Shown in pieces: positions 47,223 to 57,558 of a DNA stretch of 64,000 nt (positions are counted from its first letter, which is position 1; each line of letters opens with the position of its first letter). A program made the translations under genes and the position numbers. Where the stretch lies: assembly GCA_963807155.1 (NCBI GenBank), contig CAWEAZ010000031.1, forward strand, positions 248,001 to 312,000. Direction: 5' to 3'. This DNA is from JACCZX01 sp963807155. GTDB lineage: Bacteria; Pseudomonadota; Gammaproteobacteria; Burkholderiales; Burkholderiaceae_F. The notes beneath the pieces are model-generated. The model saw only the letters and a list, made by a program, of their open reading frames with translations. It did no database searches and had not been told where the DNA came from.

Positions 47223-48264
47223 ATGGACGCGATCATTCAGCAGCGCAGCCTGGGCTTCACGTGGGACACGGTCGATCCGTTCCTGTTGTGCGTTCATCAT
47301 GACGACGCTTATCCACGAGGCAACGGGCAACTCGGGCCCGACGCATCGCTCGCTGGGCGTGACATCGGGCAGGACTTTCGCCGGCAAGGACGGCTGGCGC
47401 ATGTATCACGGCCGGACCGTCCCCGGCTTTCCATCGCATCCGCACCGCGGGTTTGAGACTGTGACGATCGTTCGCAAAGGCTTCATTGACCACGCGGATT
47501 CGCTCGGCGCCGCAGCGCGCTTTGGCAACGGCGATGTGCAGTGGCTGACGGCCGGGCGCGGTGTCGTGCACTCCGAAATGTTTCCGCTGCTACGGACTGA
47601 TCAAGCAAACCCGCTCGAGTTGTTCCAGATCTGGCTGAATCTTCCTGCTGCCGAGAAAATGGCGGCGCCACATTTCACGATGTTCTGGTCGGAAGATATT
47701 CCGCATCACGTATCGACGGACGCGCAAGGCCGCACGACCGAAATCACCTGCATCGCAGGCCAGCTGGCAGAGGCGCAAGGCGTGAAGCCATTGGCGCCGC
47801 CTCCCCATTCGTGGGCCGCGGTGCCTGCATCCGACGTGGCGATATGGACGATAAAAATGGCGCCGAAGGCGCATTGGGTATTGCCAGCGGCGGCAAATGC
47901 GGCATCGCGCAGAAATCTCTATTACTTCAAGGGAGCACGCGTCACGATCGCCGGGAAGGTCATCAGCGAGCATGCCGCTTTGGAACTTCGAGCGACCGAG
48001 GCAGTAGAACTGATCAACGGCGACGAAGCCAGCGAATTCCTGTTGCTGCAGGGACGGCCGATCAACGAGACAGTGGTGCAATCCGGACCATTCGTGATGA
48101 ACAGCCCCCAGGAGATCACTCAGGCGTTCGCGGATTACAGCCGTACGCGCTTTGGCGGCTGGCCGTGGCCTGATGCGGCGCCTGTGCACGGAGGTGATTA
48201 CCGACGGTTCGCAACGTACGCCGACGGTCAGACGCAAACCAAACCCGTCGCCCGCGCGGCCTAG
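47223..48264 (+). CDS. Pirin family protein (one frameshift)
   Basis: Bicupin protein of the pirin family; some members are quercetinases, others unassigned. The N-terminus reads IIQQRSLGFTWDTVDPF and VHHDDAYPRGN, then after one inserted base near 47380 the second frame reads GKDGWRMYHGRTVPGFPSHP, HRGFETVTIV, QWLTAGRGVVHSEMFPLL and NPLELFQIWLNLPA, with the metal-binding histidines present. A GGAG lies upstream; starts at 47211 or 47223 are possible. It is divergent from the RraA operon and nine bases upstream of carbonic anhydrase. Confidence 0.87.
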
Positions 48265-48272
48265 TCGACGAC

Positions 48273-48914
48273 ATGCGCTCACTCTCCCACTTGATCGATA
48301 ACAATCGTGCATGGTCCGAAGGCATTCGCCGGCGTGATCCCGAATTCTTTACAAAGCTGTCGCAACAGCAGCGGCCGCGCTACCTGTGGATCGGGTGCGC
48401 GGATAGCCGCGTGCCCGCTAACGACATCGTCGGCTTGCTGCCAGGCGAGCTGTTCGTCCATCGCAATATTGCGAACGTAGTCGTGCATACCGATTTGAAC
48501 TGCCTTTCGGTGATGCAATTCGCCGTCGATGTGCTCAACATCGAACACATCATCGTGTGCGGCCATTACGGATGCAGCGGCGTTTCAGCAGCGATGCAGA
48601 ATCAGCGCGTCGGCCTGGCCGACAACTGGCTGCGCCACGTTCAAGACGTGCATGCGAAGCACGACAGCAAGATTGCGGCCATGACTGATCTTCCGCAACA
48701 GGTCGATCGTTTGTGCGAACTCAATGTGATCGAGCAGGTTGCGAATGTTTGCCAAACCACGATCGTGCGCGATGCGTGGGAGCGAGGGCAGGAGCTCGCC
48801 GTTCACGGCTGGGTCTACGGACTAAAGGACGGGCTGGTGCGCGACTTGCGCAGCACCGTGATGAAAACAGCCGACGCCTCAACCGTCTACAGGGCAGCGC
48901 TCGACGCGCTCTAA
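48273..48914 (+). CDS. can: Beta-class carbonic anhydrase
   Basis: Zinc enzyme interconverting CO2 and bicarbonate. The 213-residue product has the zinc and dyad residues in WIGCADSRVPAND and the second ligand pair in VCGHYGCSGV, close to E. coli Can (LIDNNRAWSEGIRRRDPEFF, DLPQQVDRLCELNVIEQV, HGWVYGLKDGLVRDL). It follows pirin closely and precedes the ars operon by 49 bases. The frame is intact. Confidence 0.95.
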   Translation: MRSLSHLIDNNRAWSEGIRRRDPEFFTKLSQQQRPRYLWIGCADSRVPANDIVGLLPGELFVHRNIANVVVHTDLNCLSVMQFAVDVLNIEHIIVCGHYGCSGVSAAMQNQRVGLADNWLRHVQDVHAKHDSKIAAMTDLPQQVDRLCELNVIEQVANVCQTTIVRDAWERGQELAVHGWVYGLKDGLVRDLRSTVMKTADASTVYRAALDAL

Positions 48915-48928
48915 TGCCAGCAGCCTAC

Positions 48929-48964
48929 TTGACTACGGCCATTATTTCGATGATTATTGAAATA
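48929..48964 (+). promoter_or_regulatory. arsR promoter with overlapping ArsR operator
   Basis: TTGACT at 48929 and GATTAT at 48952 are separated by 17 bases. An inverted repeat TATTTC-N10-GAAATA (48943-48964) covers the -10, as expected for an ArsR operator. The predicted transcription start falls at or next to the A of the arsR ATG, and no Shine-Dalgarno is present, so the mRNA may be leaderless. Confidence 0.6.
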
Positions 48965-49320
48965 TGAAAACGACAGACGCCGTTCGCGCTCTCGCCGCTC
49001 TGGCACAGGAAACTCGGCTGGAGGTATTCCGGCGACTCGTGCAACAAGGCACAAGCGGCCTGGCAGCCGGCGAGATTGCCGAGCATTTGGGTGTCTCTCC
49101 CGCGACCCTGTCCTTTCATCTAAAGGAGCTTTCCCACGCCAAACTGGTCACGGCGCGGCAGGACGGGCGATTCGTTTTTTATGCCGCGAATTTCGCGGCG
49201 ATGAACCAACTGCTCGGCTACTTGACCGATAACTGCTGCGCGGCGGACGGTGCGTCTTGCGTGCCGATCGCCTGCACACCGCGCAGCACCCGCAAATCCC
49301 CACGAAAGGAACACGCATGA
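48964..49320 (+). CDS. arsR: ArsR-family arsenic-responsive repressor
   Basis: Winged-helix repressor of 118 residues. The recognition helix region is GVSPATLSFHLKELSHAKLV and the wing follows (ARQDGRFVFYAANF). It lacks the ELCVCDL metal site of E. coli ArsR; instead cysteines 91, 92, 99 and 104 lie near the C-terminus (DNCCAADGASCVPIAC), similar to the Cys-Cys-x-Cys type site of Acidithiobacillus-like ArsR. It binds its own operator and should release on As(III) or organo-As(III). The stop overlaps the arsI ATG. Confidence 0.92.
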   Translation: MKTTDAVRALAALAQETRLEVFRRLVQQGTSGLAAGEIAEHLGVSPATLSFHLKELSHAKLVTARQDGRFVFYAANFAAMNQLLGYLTDNCCAADGASCVPIACTPRSTRKSPRKEHA

Positions 49321-49802
49321 AACGCTTCCACGTACACGTTGCAGTCAAGGACCTCGATTCGAGCATCCGCTTTTATTCGGCACTGTTCGGTTCGGACCCG
49401 ACCGTCGCAAAGTCAGACTATGCGAAGTGGATGATTGATGACCCCAGGATCAACTTCGCAATATCCCAGCGCGGTGCGCACACTGGCGTCAACCATCTCG
49501 GATTGCAGGTCGACTCGGACGATGAGCTCGAACTGCTACGTGCGCAGGCCGAACGCGCAAGTCCGGTCACAGCGTCGGAGACCAATGTCAGCTGTTGCTA
49601 CGCGCGTGGAAATAAATATTGGTATACCGATCCGCAGGGTGTTGCGTGGGAGACGTATCACACGCTCGAGCAGGTGGAATTTTTTGCGGCCGAAAAGGAT
49701 GAACCGGAAACCACGGCGGCGAGTGCGGGACCTGGTTGCTGCGGGCCGATTACGGCGACGTCAGTCAGTTCCGCACAGCCGGCGCGATCGGGTTGCTGCT
49801 AA
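49317..49802 (+). CDS. arsI: ArsI/CadI-family dioxygenase (C-As lyase)
   Basis: Vicinal-oxygen-chelate protein of 161 residues matching ArsI, which cleaves the carbon-arsenic bond of trivalent organoarsenicals. It starts with FHVHVAVKDLDSSIRFYSALF; probable iron ligands are a His near residue 5-7, His60 (GVNHLGLQV) and the glutamate in VAWETYHT. The substrate cysteine pair is Cys93-Cys94 (NVSCCYARGNKYWY), and extra cysteines are at the C-terminus (GPGCCGP and a final CC). CadI-type annotation is the alternative name for the same family. The ATG overlaps the arsR stop. Confidence 0.88.
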   Translation: MKRFHVHVAVKDLDSSIRFYSALFGSDPTVAKSDYAKWMIDDPRINFAISQRGAHTGVNHLGLQVDSDDELELLRAQAERASPVTASETNVSCCYARGNKYWYTDPQGVAWETYHTLEQVEFFAAEKDEPETTAASAGPGCCGPITATSVSSAQPARSGCC

Positions 49803-49817
49803 TCAACTGGACCAGCG

Positions 49818-50312
49818 ATGGGAGACAAACCGCAGCACGTGCTTTTCTTGTGCACCGGAAACTCTGCGCGTTCGATCTTCAGCGAAGCGATCATGAACGC
49901 GATGGCAAACGGACGCTTCACCGCCCATAGCGCCGGAAGCCATCCGTCGGGCAGCGTGAATCCGATGACGATTGAACTGCTGCAGAAGAACCGTTTGCCT
50001 ACCGACGGGCTGCGCAGCAAGAGCTGGGATGAGTTTGCACGGCCGGGCGCACCGCCGCTCGATTTTGTTTTCACCGTCTGCGATGACGCGGCGGGCGAGG
50101 TATGTCCGATTTGGCCCGGGCAGCCGGTCACTGCGCATTGGGGTGTCGAGGATCCGGCAGACGTCGAAGGCGACGACGAAGCGAAGCGCAAGGCGTTTCT
50201 GAGGGCTTTTACTACGCTACGTCGGCGCATCGAGCTCTTTCTTAGCCTGCCGCATGGCAAGCTGGACAAGCTGGCGCTGTCGCAACGCTTGAGCACCATC
50301 GGCAAGAGTTGA
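49818..50312 (+). CDS. arsC: Arsenate reductase, low-molecular-weight phosphatase type
   Basis: Reduces arsenate to arsenite. The 164-residue product has the P-loop LCTGNSARSIFSE with the nucleophilic cysteine, and the resolving cysteines in VFTVCDDAAGEVCPIW, the thioredoxin-coupled (not glutaredoxin-coupled) architecture. WPGQPVTAHWGVEDPADVEG is a conserved family segment. It starts 15 bases after arsI, and its TGA overlaps the TTG start of the aquaporin. Confidence 0.93.
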   Translation: MGDKPQHVLFLCTGNSARSIFSEAIMNAMANGRFTAHSAGSHPSGSVNPMTIELLQKNRLPTDGLRSKSWDEFARPGAPPLDFVFTVCDDAAGEVCPIWPGQPVTAHWGVEDPADVEGDDEAKRKAFLRAFTTLRRRIELFLSLPHGKLDKLALSQRLSTIGKS

Positions 50313-50999
50313 GCGATACCGCAGGCACTGCGCAACGACTAGCGGCCGAGGCACTCGGCTCGGCGTTGCTGCTCGCAGCGGTGGTCGGGTCTGGAATCAT
50401 GGGCGAGCGATTAGCTGACGGTAATGTCGGCATTGCCCTGCTTGCTAACACCGGGGCGACCGGCGCGATGCTGTTCGTGCTCATCACGATCCTCGGCCCG
50501 ATGAGCGGAGCGCATCTCAATCCCGCTGTCAGTACTGTGGCAGCGCTTCAGCGCAACATGACGTGGATCGCTTTGCGTCGCGTACATCGCCGCGCAAATC
50601 GCCGGCGCTCTGGCCGGCGTTGCCGCAGCGCATGCGATGTTCGAGTTGCCGATCGCACAGATATCGCTAAAGGAACGATCGGGTCCCGCGCAGCTGTTCA
50701 GCGAATTCGTCGCGACGTTCGGTTTGATCACTACGATAATTCTGACGGTTCGCTACGCACCGGCGCGTGTCGCAGCGGCGGTTGCGAGCTACATCATGGC
50801 CGCCTACTGGTTCACTGCATCGACTTCTTTCGCCAATCCCGCGGTGACCGTGGCCCGCTCGGTCAGCGATACGTTCGCTGGTATTCGGCCGAGTGATGCG
50901 CCCGCGTTCATACTTGCGCAACTCGGTGGAGCGGCGGCGGCGATGTTGATCTCGTCATGGTTGACGCGAGCGCGGCCTCACAGCGAACGACAACCTTGA
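50309..50999 (+). CDS. Aquaporin/aquaglyceroporin, AqpS-like (one frameshift)
   Basis: Six-helix MIP channel with both NPA boxes: GAHLNPAVS in the first half and FANPAVTVARS in the second. Near 50575 one inserted base after MTWIAL breaks the frame; the next frame reads AYIAAQIAGALAGVAAAH and continues to the end. The start is a TTG at 50309 overlapping the arsC stop. In Sinorhizobium, AqpS in an ars operon lets arsenite leave the cell passively after ArsC reduction; the same role is inferred here, since no ArsB or Acr3 pump is present. Confidence 0.88.
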
Positions 51000-51006
51000 T
51001 GGCGTG

Positions 51007-52290
51007 ATGAGCGATACCCGATGGCTGGTGCTGTTGTGCGTGAGCCGTATCGGCTTTTCGCTGATCTTTACCGTTTACTCCGCCCTGTTGCCGGTGCTGA
51101 TGGGCGCATGGCAAATGAGCGCTGCCGATGCAGGGCTGGTGCAGAGCGGATGGCACATCGGTTACCTGATATCGCTATTCGCCGCCGGATTACTGACCGA
51201 TCGCATCGGCGCGCGCAAGACTTTTCTCTTGATGAGCATTGGCGCGTGTGTCAGTGCAATGCTGTTCGCAACTCTCTCCAACGGATTCTGGTCGGCGCTG
51301 GCCTTGTATTTCGTCGCCGGCGCGGCGTCTGGCGGCTCGTATACGCCCGTGCTTGCGTTGATCTCGCAGCGTTATGGCGCTGCCAATCGTGGCAGCGCAA
51401 TGGGTTGGTATCTCGCCGCCGGATCGTTTGGCTATGCAGTGTCACTGATCGCATGCGCTGCGCTGGCACCGTGGGCAGGCTGGCGTGCCGCGCTGGCGTT
51501 ATCAGCGATCGCGACAGTGGCTGGCGCGCTACTGGGTTGGGCGGCGCTGCGTGGAACTCGCGATACGCCACCTCATGCGTCTACCCTCCTCCCATGGCTG
51601 ACTTCGGCGCGCCAACTCTGGCAAAACAAACCCGCGCAATTGGCGATCTGGTCGTACTCGTTTCATTGCTGGGAACTGCTCGGCATGTGGGCATGGCTAC
51701 CGGCATTTCTGGTCGCTGCAGCAGCGTATGGAGGCGATGTATCGGCAGGTCCGCTCGCGATCGGCGTTGGCATCGCGGGGCTGACGCACCTGGCGTCCGT
51801 TATCGGGAGTATCGCCGGCGGCACACTGTCGGACCGCATCGGCCGCACGCGCGTGATTCTGCTCATGAGCCTAGCAAGCCTTGTGTGCTCGTTCTCGTTC
51901 GGCTGGATGCTGGGCGCCCCACTCTGGATAATCACTCTCGTCGCGATGGTCTACAACCTCACGGCGATTGGCGATTCGTCGGTGTTTTCCACCGTACTCA
52001 GCGAAACCGTGCCGCCGAGTCAAATCGGATTTGCGTTTTCAATAAGGTCCGTCGTGGGCTTTGGAATGGGCGCAATCAGTCCGTGGGTTTTCGGCCTGGT
52101 GCTCGATTGGGCCGGTGGAGCGGCCAGTCCGGACCAAAGCGCCTGGGGACTCGCGTGGTGTTCAATCGGAGTGGGCGCAATGCTGGGTCCACTATTGACG
52201 TGGCGTTTGCACAAGGTTTTCTCGACAGCTCGGCACCGGGAGCAGCTCGAGACGATACAAACGGCGCGGCACGAGCAGCCTCTAAAATAG
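51007..52290 (+). CDS. MFS transporter in the arsenic operon
   Basis: A 427-residue 12-helix major facilitator (RIGFSLIFTVYSALLPVL, GLLTDRIGARKTFLL, then GGTLSDRIGRTRVILL in the second half, showing the duplicated loop motif). It starts seven bases after the aquaporin stop and is the last gene of the operon. Its substrate is unknown; arsenite, an organoarsenical or an arsenic conjugate are possible from context. It is not ArsB or Acr3. The C-terminal tail is polar. The frame is intact. Confidence 0.8.
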   Translation: MSDTRWLVLLCVSRIGFSLIFTVYSALLPVLMGAWQMSAADAGLVQSGWHIGYLISLFAAGLLTDRIGARKTFLLMSIGACVSAMLFATLSNGFWSALALYFVAGAASGGSYTPVLALISQRYGAANRGSAMGWYLAAGSFGYAVSLIACAALAPWAGWRAALALSAIATVAGALLGWAALRGTRDTPPHASTLLPWLTSARQLWQNKPAQLAIWSYSFHCWELLGMWAWLPAFLVAAAAYGGDVSAGPLAIGVGIAGLTHLASVIGSIAGGTLSDRIGRTRVILLMSLASLVCSFSFGWMLGAPLWIITLVAMVYNLTAIGDSSVFSTVLSETVPPSQIGFAFSIRSVVGFGMGAISPWVFGLVLDWAGGAASPDQSAWGLAWCSIGVGAMLGPLLTWRLHKVFSTARHREQLETIQTARHEQPLK

Positions 52291-52348
52291 TCTCCGAGCG
52301 ACCGCTGATACCACTCCCTGTAATGGTTCGCTGCGAAAACATTTGGCA

Positions 52349-53056
52349 ATGGATATAACTAAACCCGTGAATCAATCAGATATCGCCCATCAGTTCGAAC
52401 GTCGGAAGCCGTGGGTCACGAAGTTTTTGATCCAGGGCACCGAGTATGGCGGCCAATTCGACGCCATGAACGATGACCGTGTTTCCCAGTTCTTCCAATA
52501 TTTCCCAAACGCAAGCACCATCCTCGAATTGGGTGCTCTCGAGGGGGGGCATAGTTTCGCTCTGGCCAACCGACCTTCTGTGCAGCGTGTGCTAGCAGCT
52601 GAAGGGCGCTCGTCAAATATTGAAAAGGCGGCCTTCGTTCAAAGACTGCTTAACACTGACAAGGTCGAGTTTATAGAAGCTAATTTAGAAAAATTTGACC
52701 TTTTGAGCTTAGGGAAATTCGATGCTGTGTTTTGCTCGGGCGTGCTGTACCACCTCCCGGAGCCTTGGAAGCTCCTTGAGCAGTGTGCGCGAGTAAGTCC
52801 GAACATTTTCATATGGACTCACTACGCCGGCGAGAACGAGGCCAAAGAGACGCTGCAGGATTTGAGAGGTAAATGGCACCAAGAGGGAGGCTTGCTAGAC
52901 CCGTTAAGTGGTCTCTCCAAGAGATCTTTTTGGCCGACTCTGGGCTCACTGATCAGCATGCTAACGGCGAGCGGCTTTCGAACCGTTCACCTGATCGGAA
53001 ACGAATTGACGCACGTCAATGGTCTGGCGGTGACTCTAGCGGCAACGCAGGCCTGA
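52349..53056 (+). CDS. Class I SAM-dependent methyltransferase, possibly acquired
   Basis: A 235-residue methyltransferase with motif I ILELGALEGGHSFALA, an acidic motif after the second strand (VLAAEGRSSN) and the conserved motif IV/post-IV segment FDAVFCSGVLYHLPEPWKLL. Such proteins often methylate small molecules, sugars or lipids; no substrate is suggested. It is visibly richer in A and T and in AT-ending codons than its neighbours (for example around 52670-52720), suggesting recent transfer. It stands alone between the ars operon and the convergent clpB. Confidence 0.8.
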   Translation: MDITKPVNQSDIAHQFERRKPWVTKFLIQGTEYGGQFDAMNDDRVSQFFQYFPNASTILELGALEGGHSFALANRPSVQRVLAAEGRSSNIEKAAFVQRLLNTDKVEFIEANLEKFDLLSLGKFDAVFCSGVLYHLPEPWKLLEQCARVSPNIFIWTHYAGENEAKETLQDLRGKWHQEGGLLDPLSGLSKRSFWPTLGSLISMLTASGFRTVHLIGNELTHVNGLAVTLAATQA

Positions 53057-53070
53057 GCGCCGTCACGTCG

Positions 53071-55659
<2,589 letters not shown>

Positions 55660-55692
55660 GTTCTGATATTGGGTGAAAGCTAGTGAGCATCT

Positions 55693-55720
55693 ATCTTGGG
55701 CTTGCGGTGCATGAATCAAG
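55693..55720 (-). promoter_or_regulatory. Candidate heat-shock (sigma-32) promoter of clpB
   Basis: On the minus strand CTTGATT is followed after 13 bases by CCCAAGAT, close to the sigma-32 pattern CTTGAAA / CCCCATnT. It lies 33 bases before the clpB ATG. Confidence 0.5.
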
Positions 55721-55750
55721 CCAGCGAAACCGCGGTCCAGGCGCAACCCT

Positions 55751-57553
55751 TTGCTAGCATCGGAGACCCATCTTGCTCCCACTGTGCAACGTCATCTATC
55801 GGCTGCGGTTCTGGCCATTACTCTCGCCTGGCCGCTGTTTGCATCGGGGCAAGCCACGCAACCCATCGTAACTTCGGGGACGTCTCTACCGGCCCCGTTA
55901 GGTGGCCTGGTCGATCAGGCGCTGGCGCGGTTCACGATCGGGGCCGAAGCCGACGAAGCGGATGAAGAGCGCGAGCTGCGTCGCGCGGAGCGAGCGGTAC
56001 TCGAAGTCCTCGCCACTGAAGGCTATTTCGATCCCACCCTGCGCTTCGAGCCGGTTCAAGCGGCCGAAGGCGGCGCGCGCTATCGCTTGATCATCGAGCT
56101 TGGCCGCCGAACGAGCGTCGGTGCGCTCGATCTGAAATTTTCCGGCGCGCTCAGCGAACCCGCCTTTCAGGAGCGCGCCGCCGCGTTGCGTGCCGAGTGG
56201 CCGCTTACGGTCGGCACGCCCTTTCGTTCGCCCCAGTGGGAGGCCGCGAAGACGCAGCTGCTGGCTGCCGTGCAGGCGCGGGATTTTGCCGGTGCCAAAC
56301 TGGTCGATTCCGAGGCGAAGGTCAATCCGGACGAGGCAACGGCCGCCCTGCGCGTTGAAATTGACAGCGGCCCCGCGTACACCGTCGGCGAGCTACAGAT
56401 AGAAGGCCTGGAGCGCTACGACGCGAAACTTGTCCAACGCTACAACCCCTTCAAGGTAGGTGATCGGTTCGATCGTGCGAAGCTGATCGAATTCCAGCAG
56501 GCGCTCGAGGAAACTCCTTACTTTTCATCGGTGCTCGCTTCGATCCACCTCGACCCGGCTCACCCCCAGAACGCACCACTCCGATTGGTGCTGCGTGAAT
56601 CGCGCACGAAGCGGGTTAGTGTCGCCGTTGGTGTCGCGTCGAATACCGGCGCTCATCTGGAGCTCGCCTATCGCCAGTCGCTGACCTTCGGGCGCCCGTA
56701 CGCGCTGCAGACTGGCGCACGCATCGATCAGACCGGCGGCTTCGGGTATGTTGACCTGCTGCTGCCACCGAAGCCCAATGGCGCGCGCGACAGCGTCGGC
56801 GCGCTGATCGAAGACTCGGACATCGAGGAGCTACGGGTCAAGCGCTGGAGCGTGGGTGCCGCTCGCGCGCGATTGCTCGGAACGCGCGGCGCGCGGCACA
56901 TCGAAACGAAGCTGGGCGTGAACTTCGAGCACGAAGAACGCAAGACGCCGCTCGATCCGCTGATCACGCTCGATACGATATCGACGACGTACACGTGGAT
57001 CCGTCGCGCTGTAGACGAAATCATCAATCCGCGCCGCGGCAACGTGCTCGAGCTCGAAGGCACGGTCGGCGCTAGCGGTACCAACCTTAACGAAGCGTTC
57101 GTACGCGGCTACACACGGGCTTCGCAGTATTTCCCGGTGGGCGAGCGTGACGTTTTGATTGTGCGCGGCGAGCTGGGCGCGGTTAAGGTCGACACCCCCG
57201 ACGTCGTGCCAACGCGCTTTCTGTTTCGCACCGGCGGCTCGACGACCGTACGCGGTTACAACTACGAAAGCCTGGGAGTCAGACAAGGCGGAGCGATTGT
57301 CGGCGGACGCGCACTGGCATTGGCGTCGGTCGAATACGTGCACTGGCTTCAGCGCTGGGGCGGCAACTGGGGTATTGCTGGATTCGTCGACGCCGGCGAC
57401 GCCGCGGACTCGTTTAAAGATCTGAAAGCCGCCGTCGGCGTTGGAATGGGCGTGCGCTGGCGCACATTGGCCGGGCCACTTGCGGTTGACGTCGCCTACG
57501 GCGAGCGTGAAAAGCAGTTTCGATTGCACTTTTCAGTCGCGATCGCGTTCTAA
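55751..57553 (+). CDS. tamA: Translocation and assembly module outer-membrane protein TamA
   Basis: Omp85-family protein that with TamB inserts or supplies outer-membrane components. The 600-residue product has a signal peptide (LSAAVLAITLAWPLFASGQ), POTRA domains (AVLEVLATEGYFDPTLRFEP, then YTVGELQIEGLERYDAKL) and a C-terminal beta-barrel with the Omp85 signature FRTGGSTTVRGYNYESLG and a final phenylalanine (FSVAIAF). The translation start may lie a few codons inside the open frame, nearer the signal peptide. tamB follows after five bases. Confidence 0.93.
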   Translation: MLASETHLAPTVQRHLSAAVLAITLAWPLFASGQATQPIVTSGTSLPAPLGGLVDQALARFTIGAEADEADEERELRRAERAVLEVLATEGYFDPTLRFEPVQAAEGGARYRLIIELGRRTSVGALDLKFSGALSEPAFQERAAALRAEWPLTVGTPFRSPQWEAAKTQLLAAVQARDFAGAKLVDSEAKVNPDEATAALRVEIDSGPAYTVGELQIEGLERYDAKLVQRYNPFKVGDRFDRAKLIEFQQALEETPYFSSVLASIHLDPAHPQNAPLRLVLRESRTKRVSVAVGVASNTGAHLELAYRQSLTFGRPYALQTGARIDQTGGFGYVDLLLPPKPNGARDSVGALIEDSDIEELRVKRWSVGAARARLLGTRGARHIETKLGVNFEHEERKTPLDPLITLDTISTTYTWIRRAVDEIINPRRGNVLELEGTVGASGTNLNEAFVRGYTRASQYFPVGERDVLIVRGELGAVKVDTPDVVPTRFLFRTGGSTTVRGYNYESLGVRQGGAIVGGRALALASVEYVHWLQRWGGNWGIAGFVDAGDAADSFKDLKAAVGVGMGVRWRTLAGPLAVDVAYGEREKQFRLHFSVAIAF

Positions 57554-57558
57554 CCGAA

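Noticed and set aside
51021..52358. 445-codon plus-strand frame overlapping the ars MFS gene in another frame
   Set aside because: The MFS frame has clear membrane helices; this one is basic, tryptophan/arginine-rich and has no motif.
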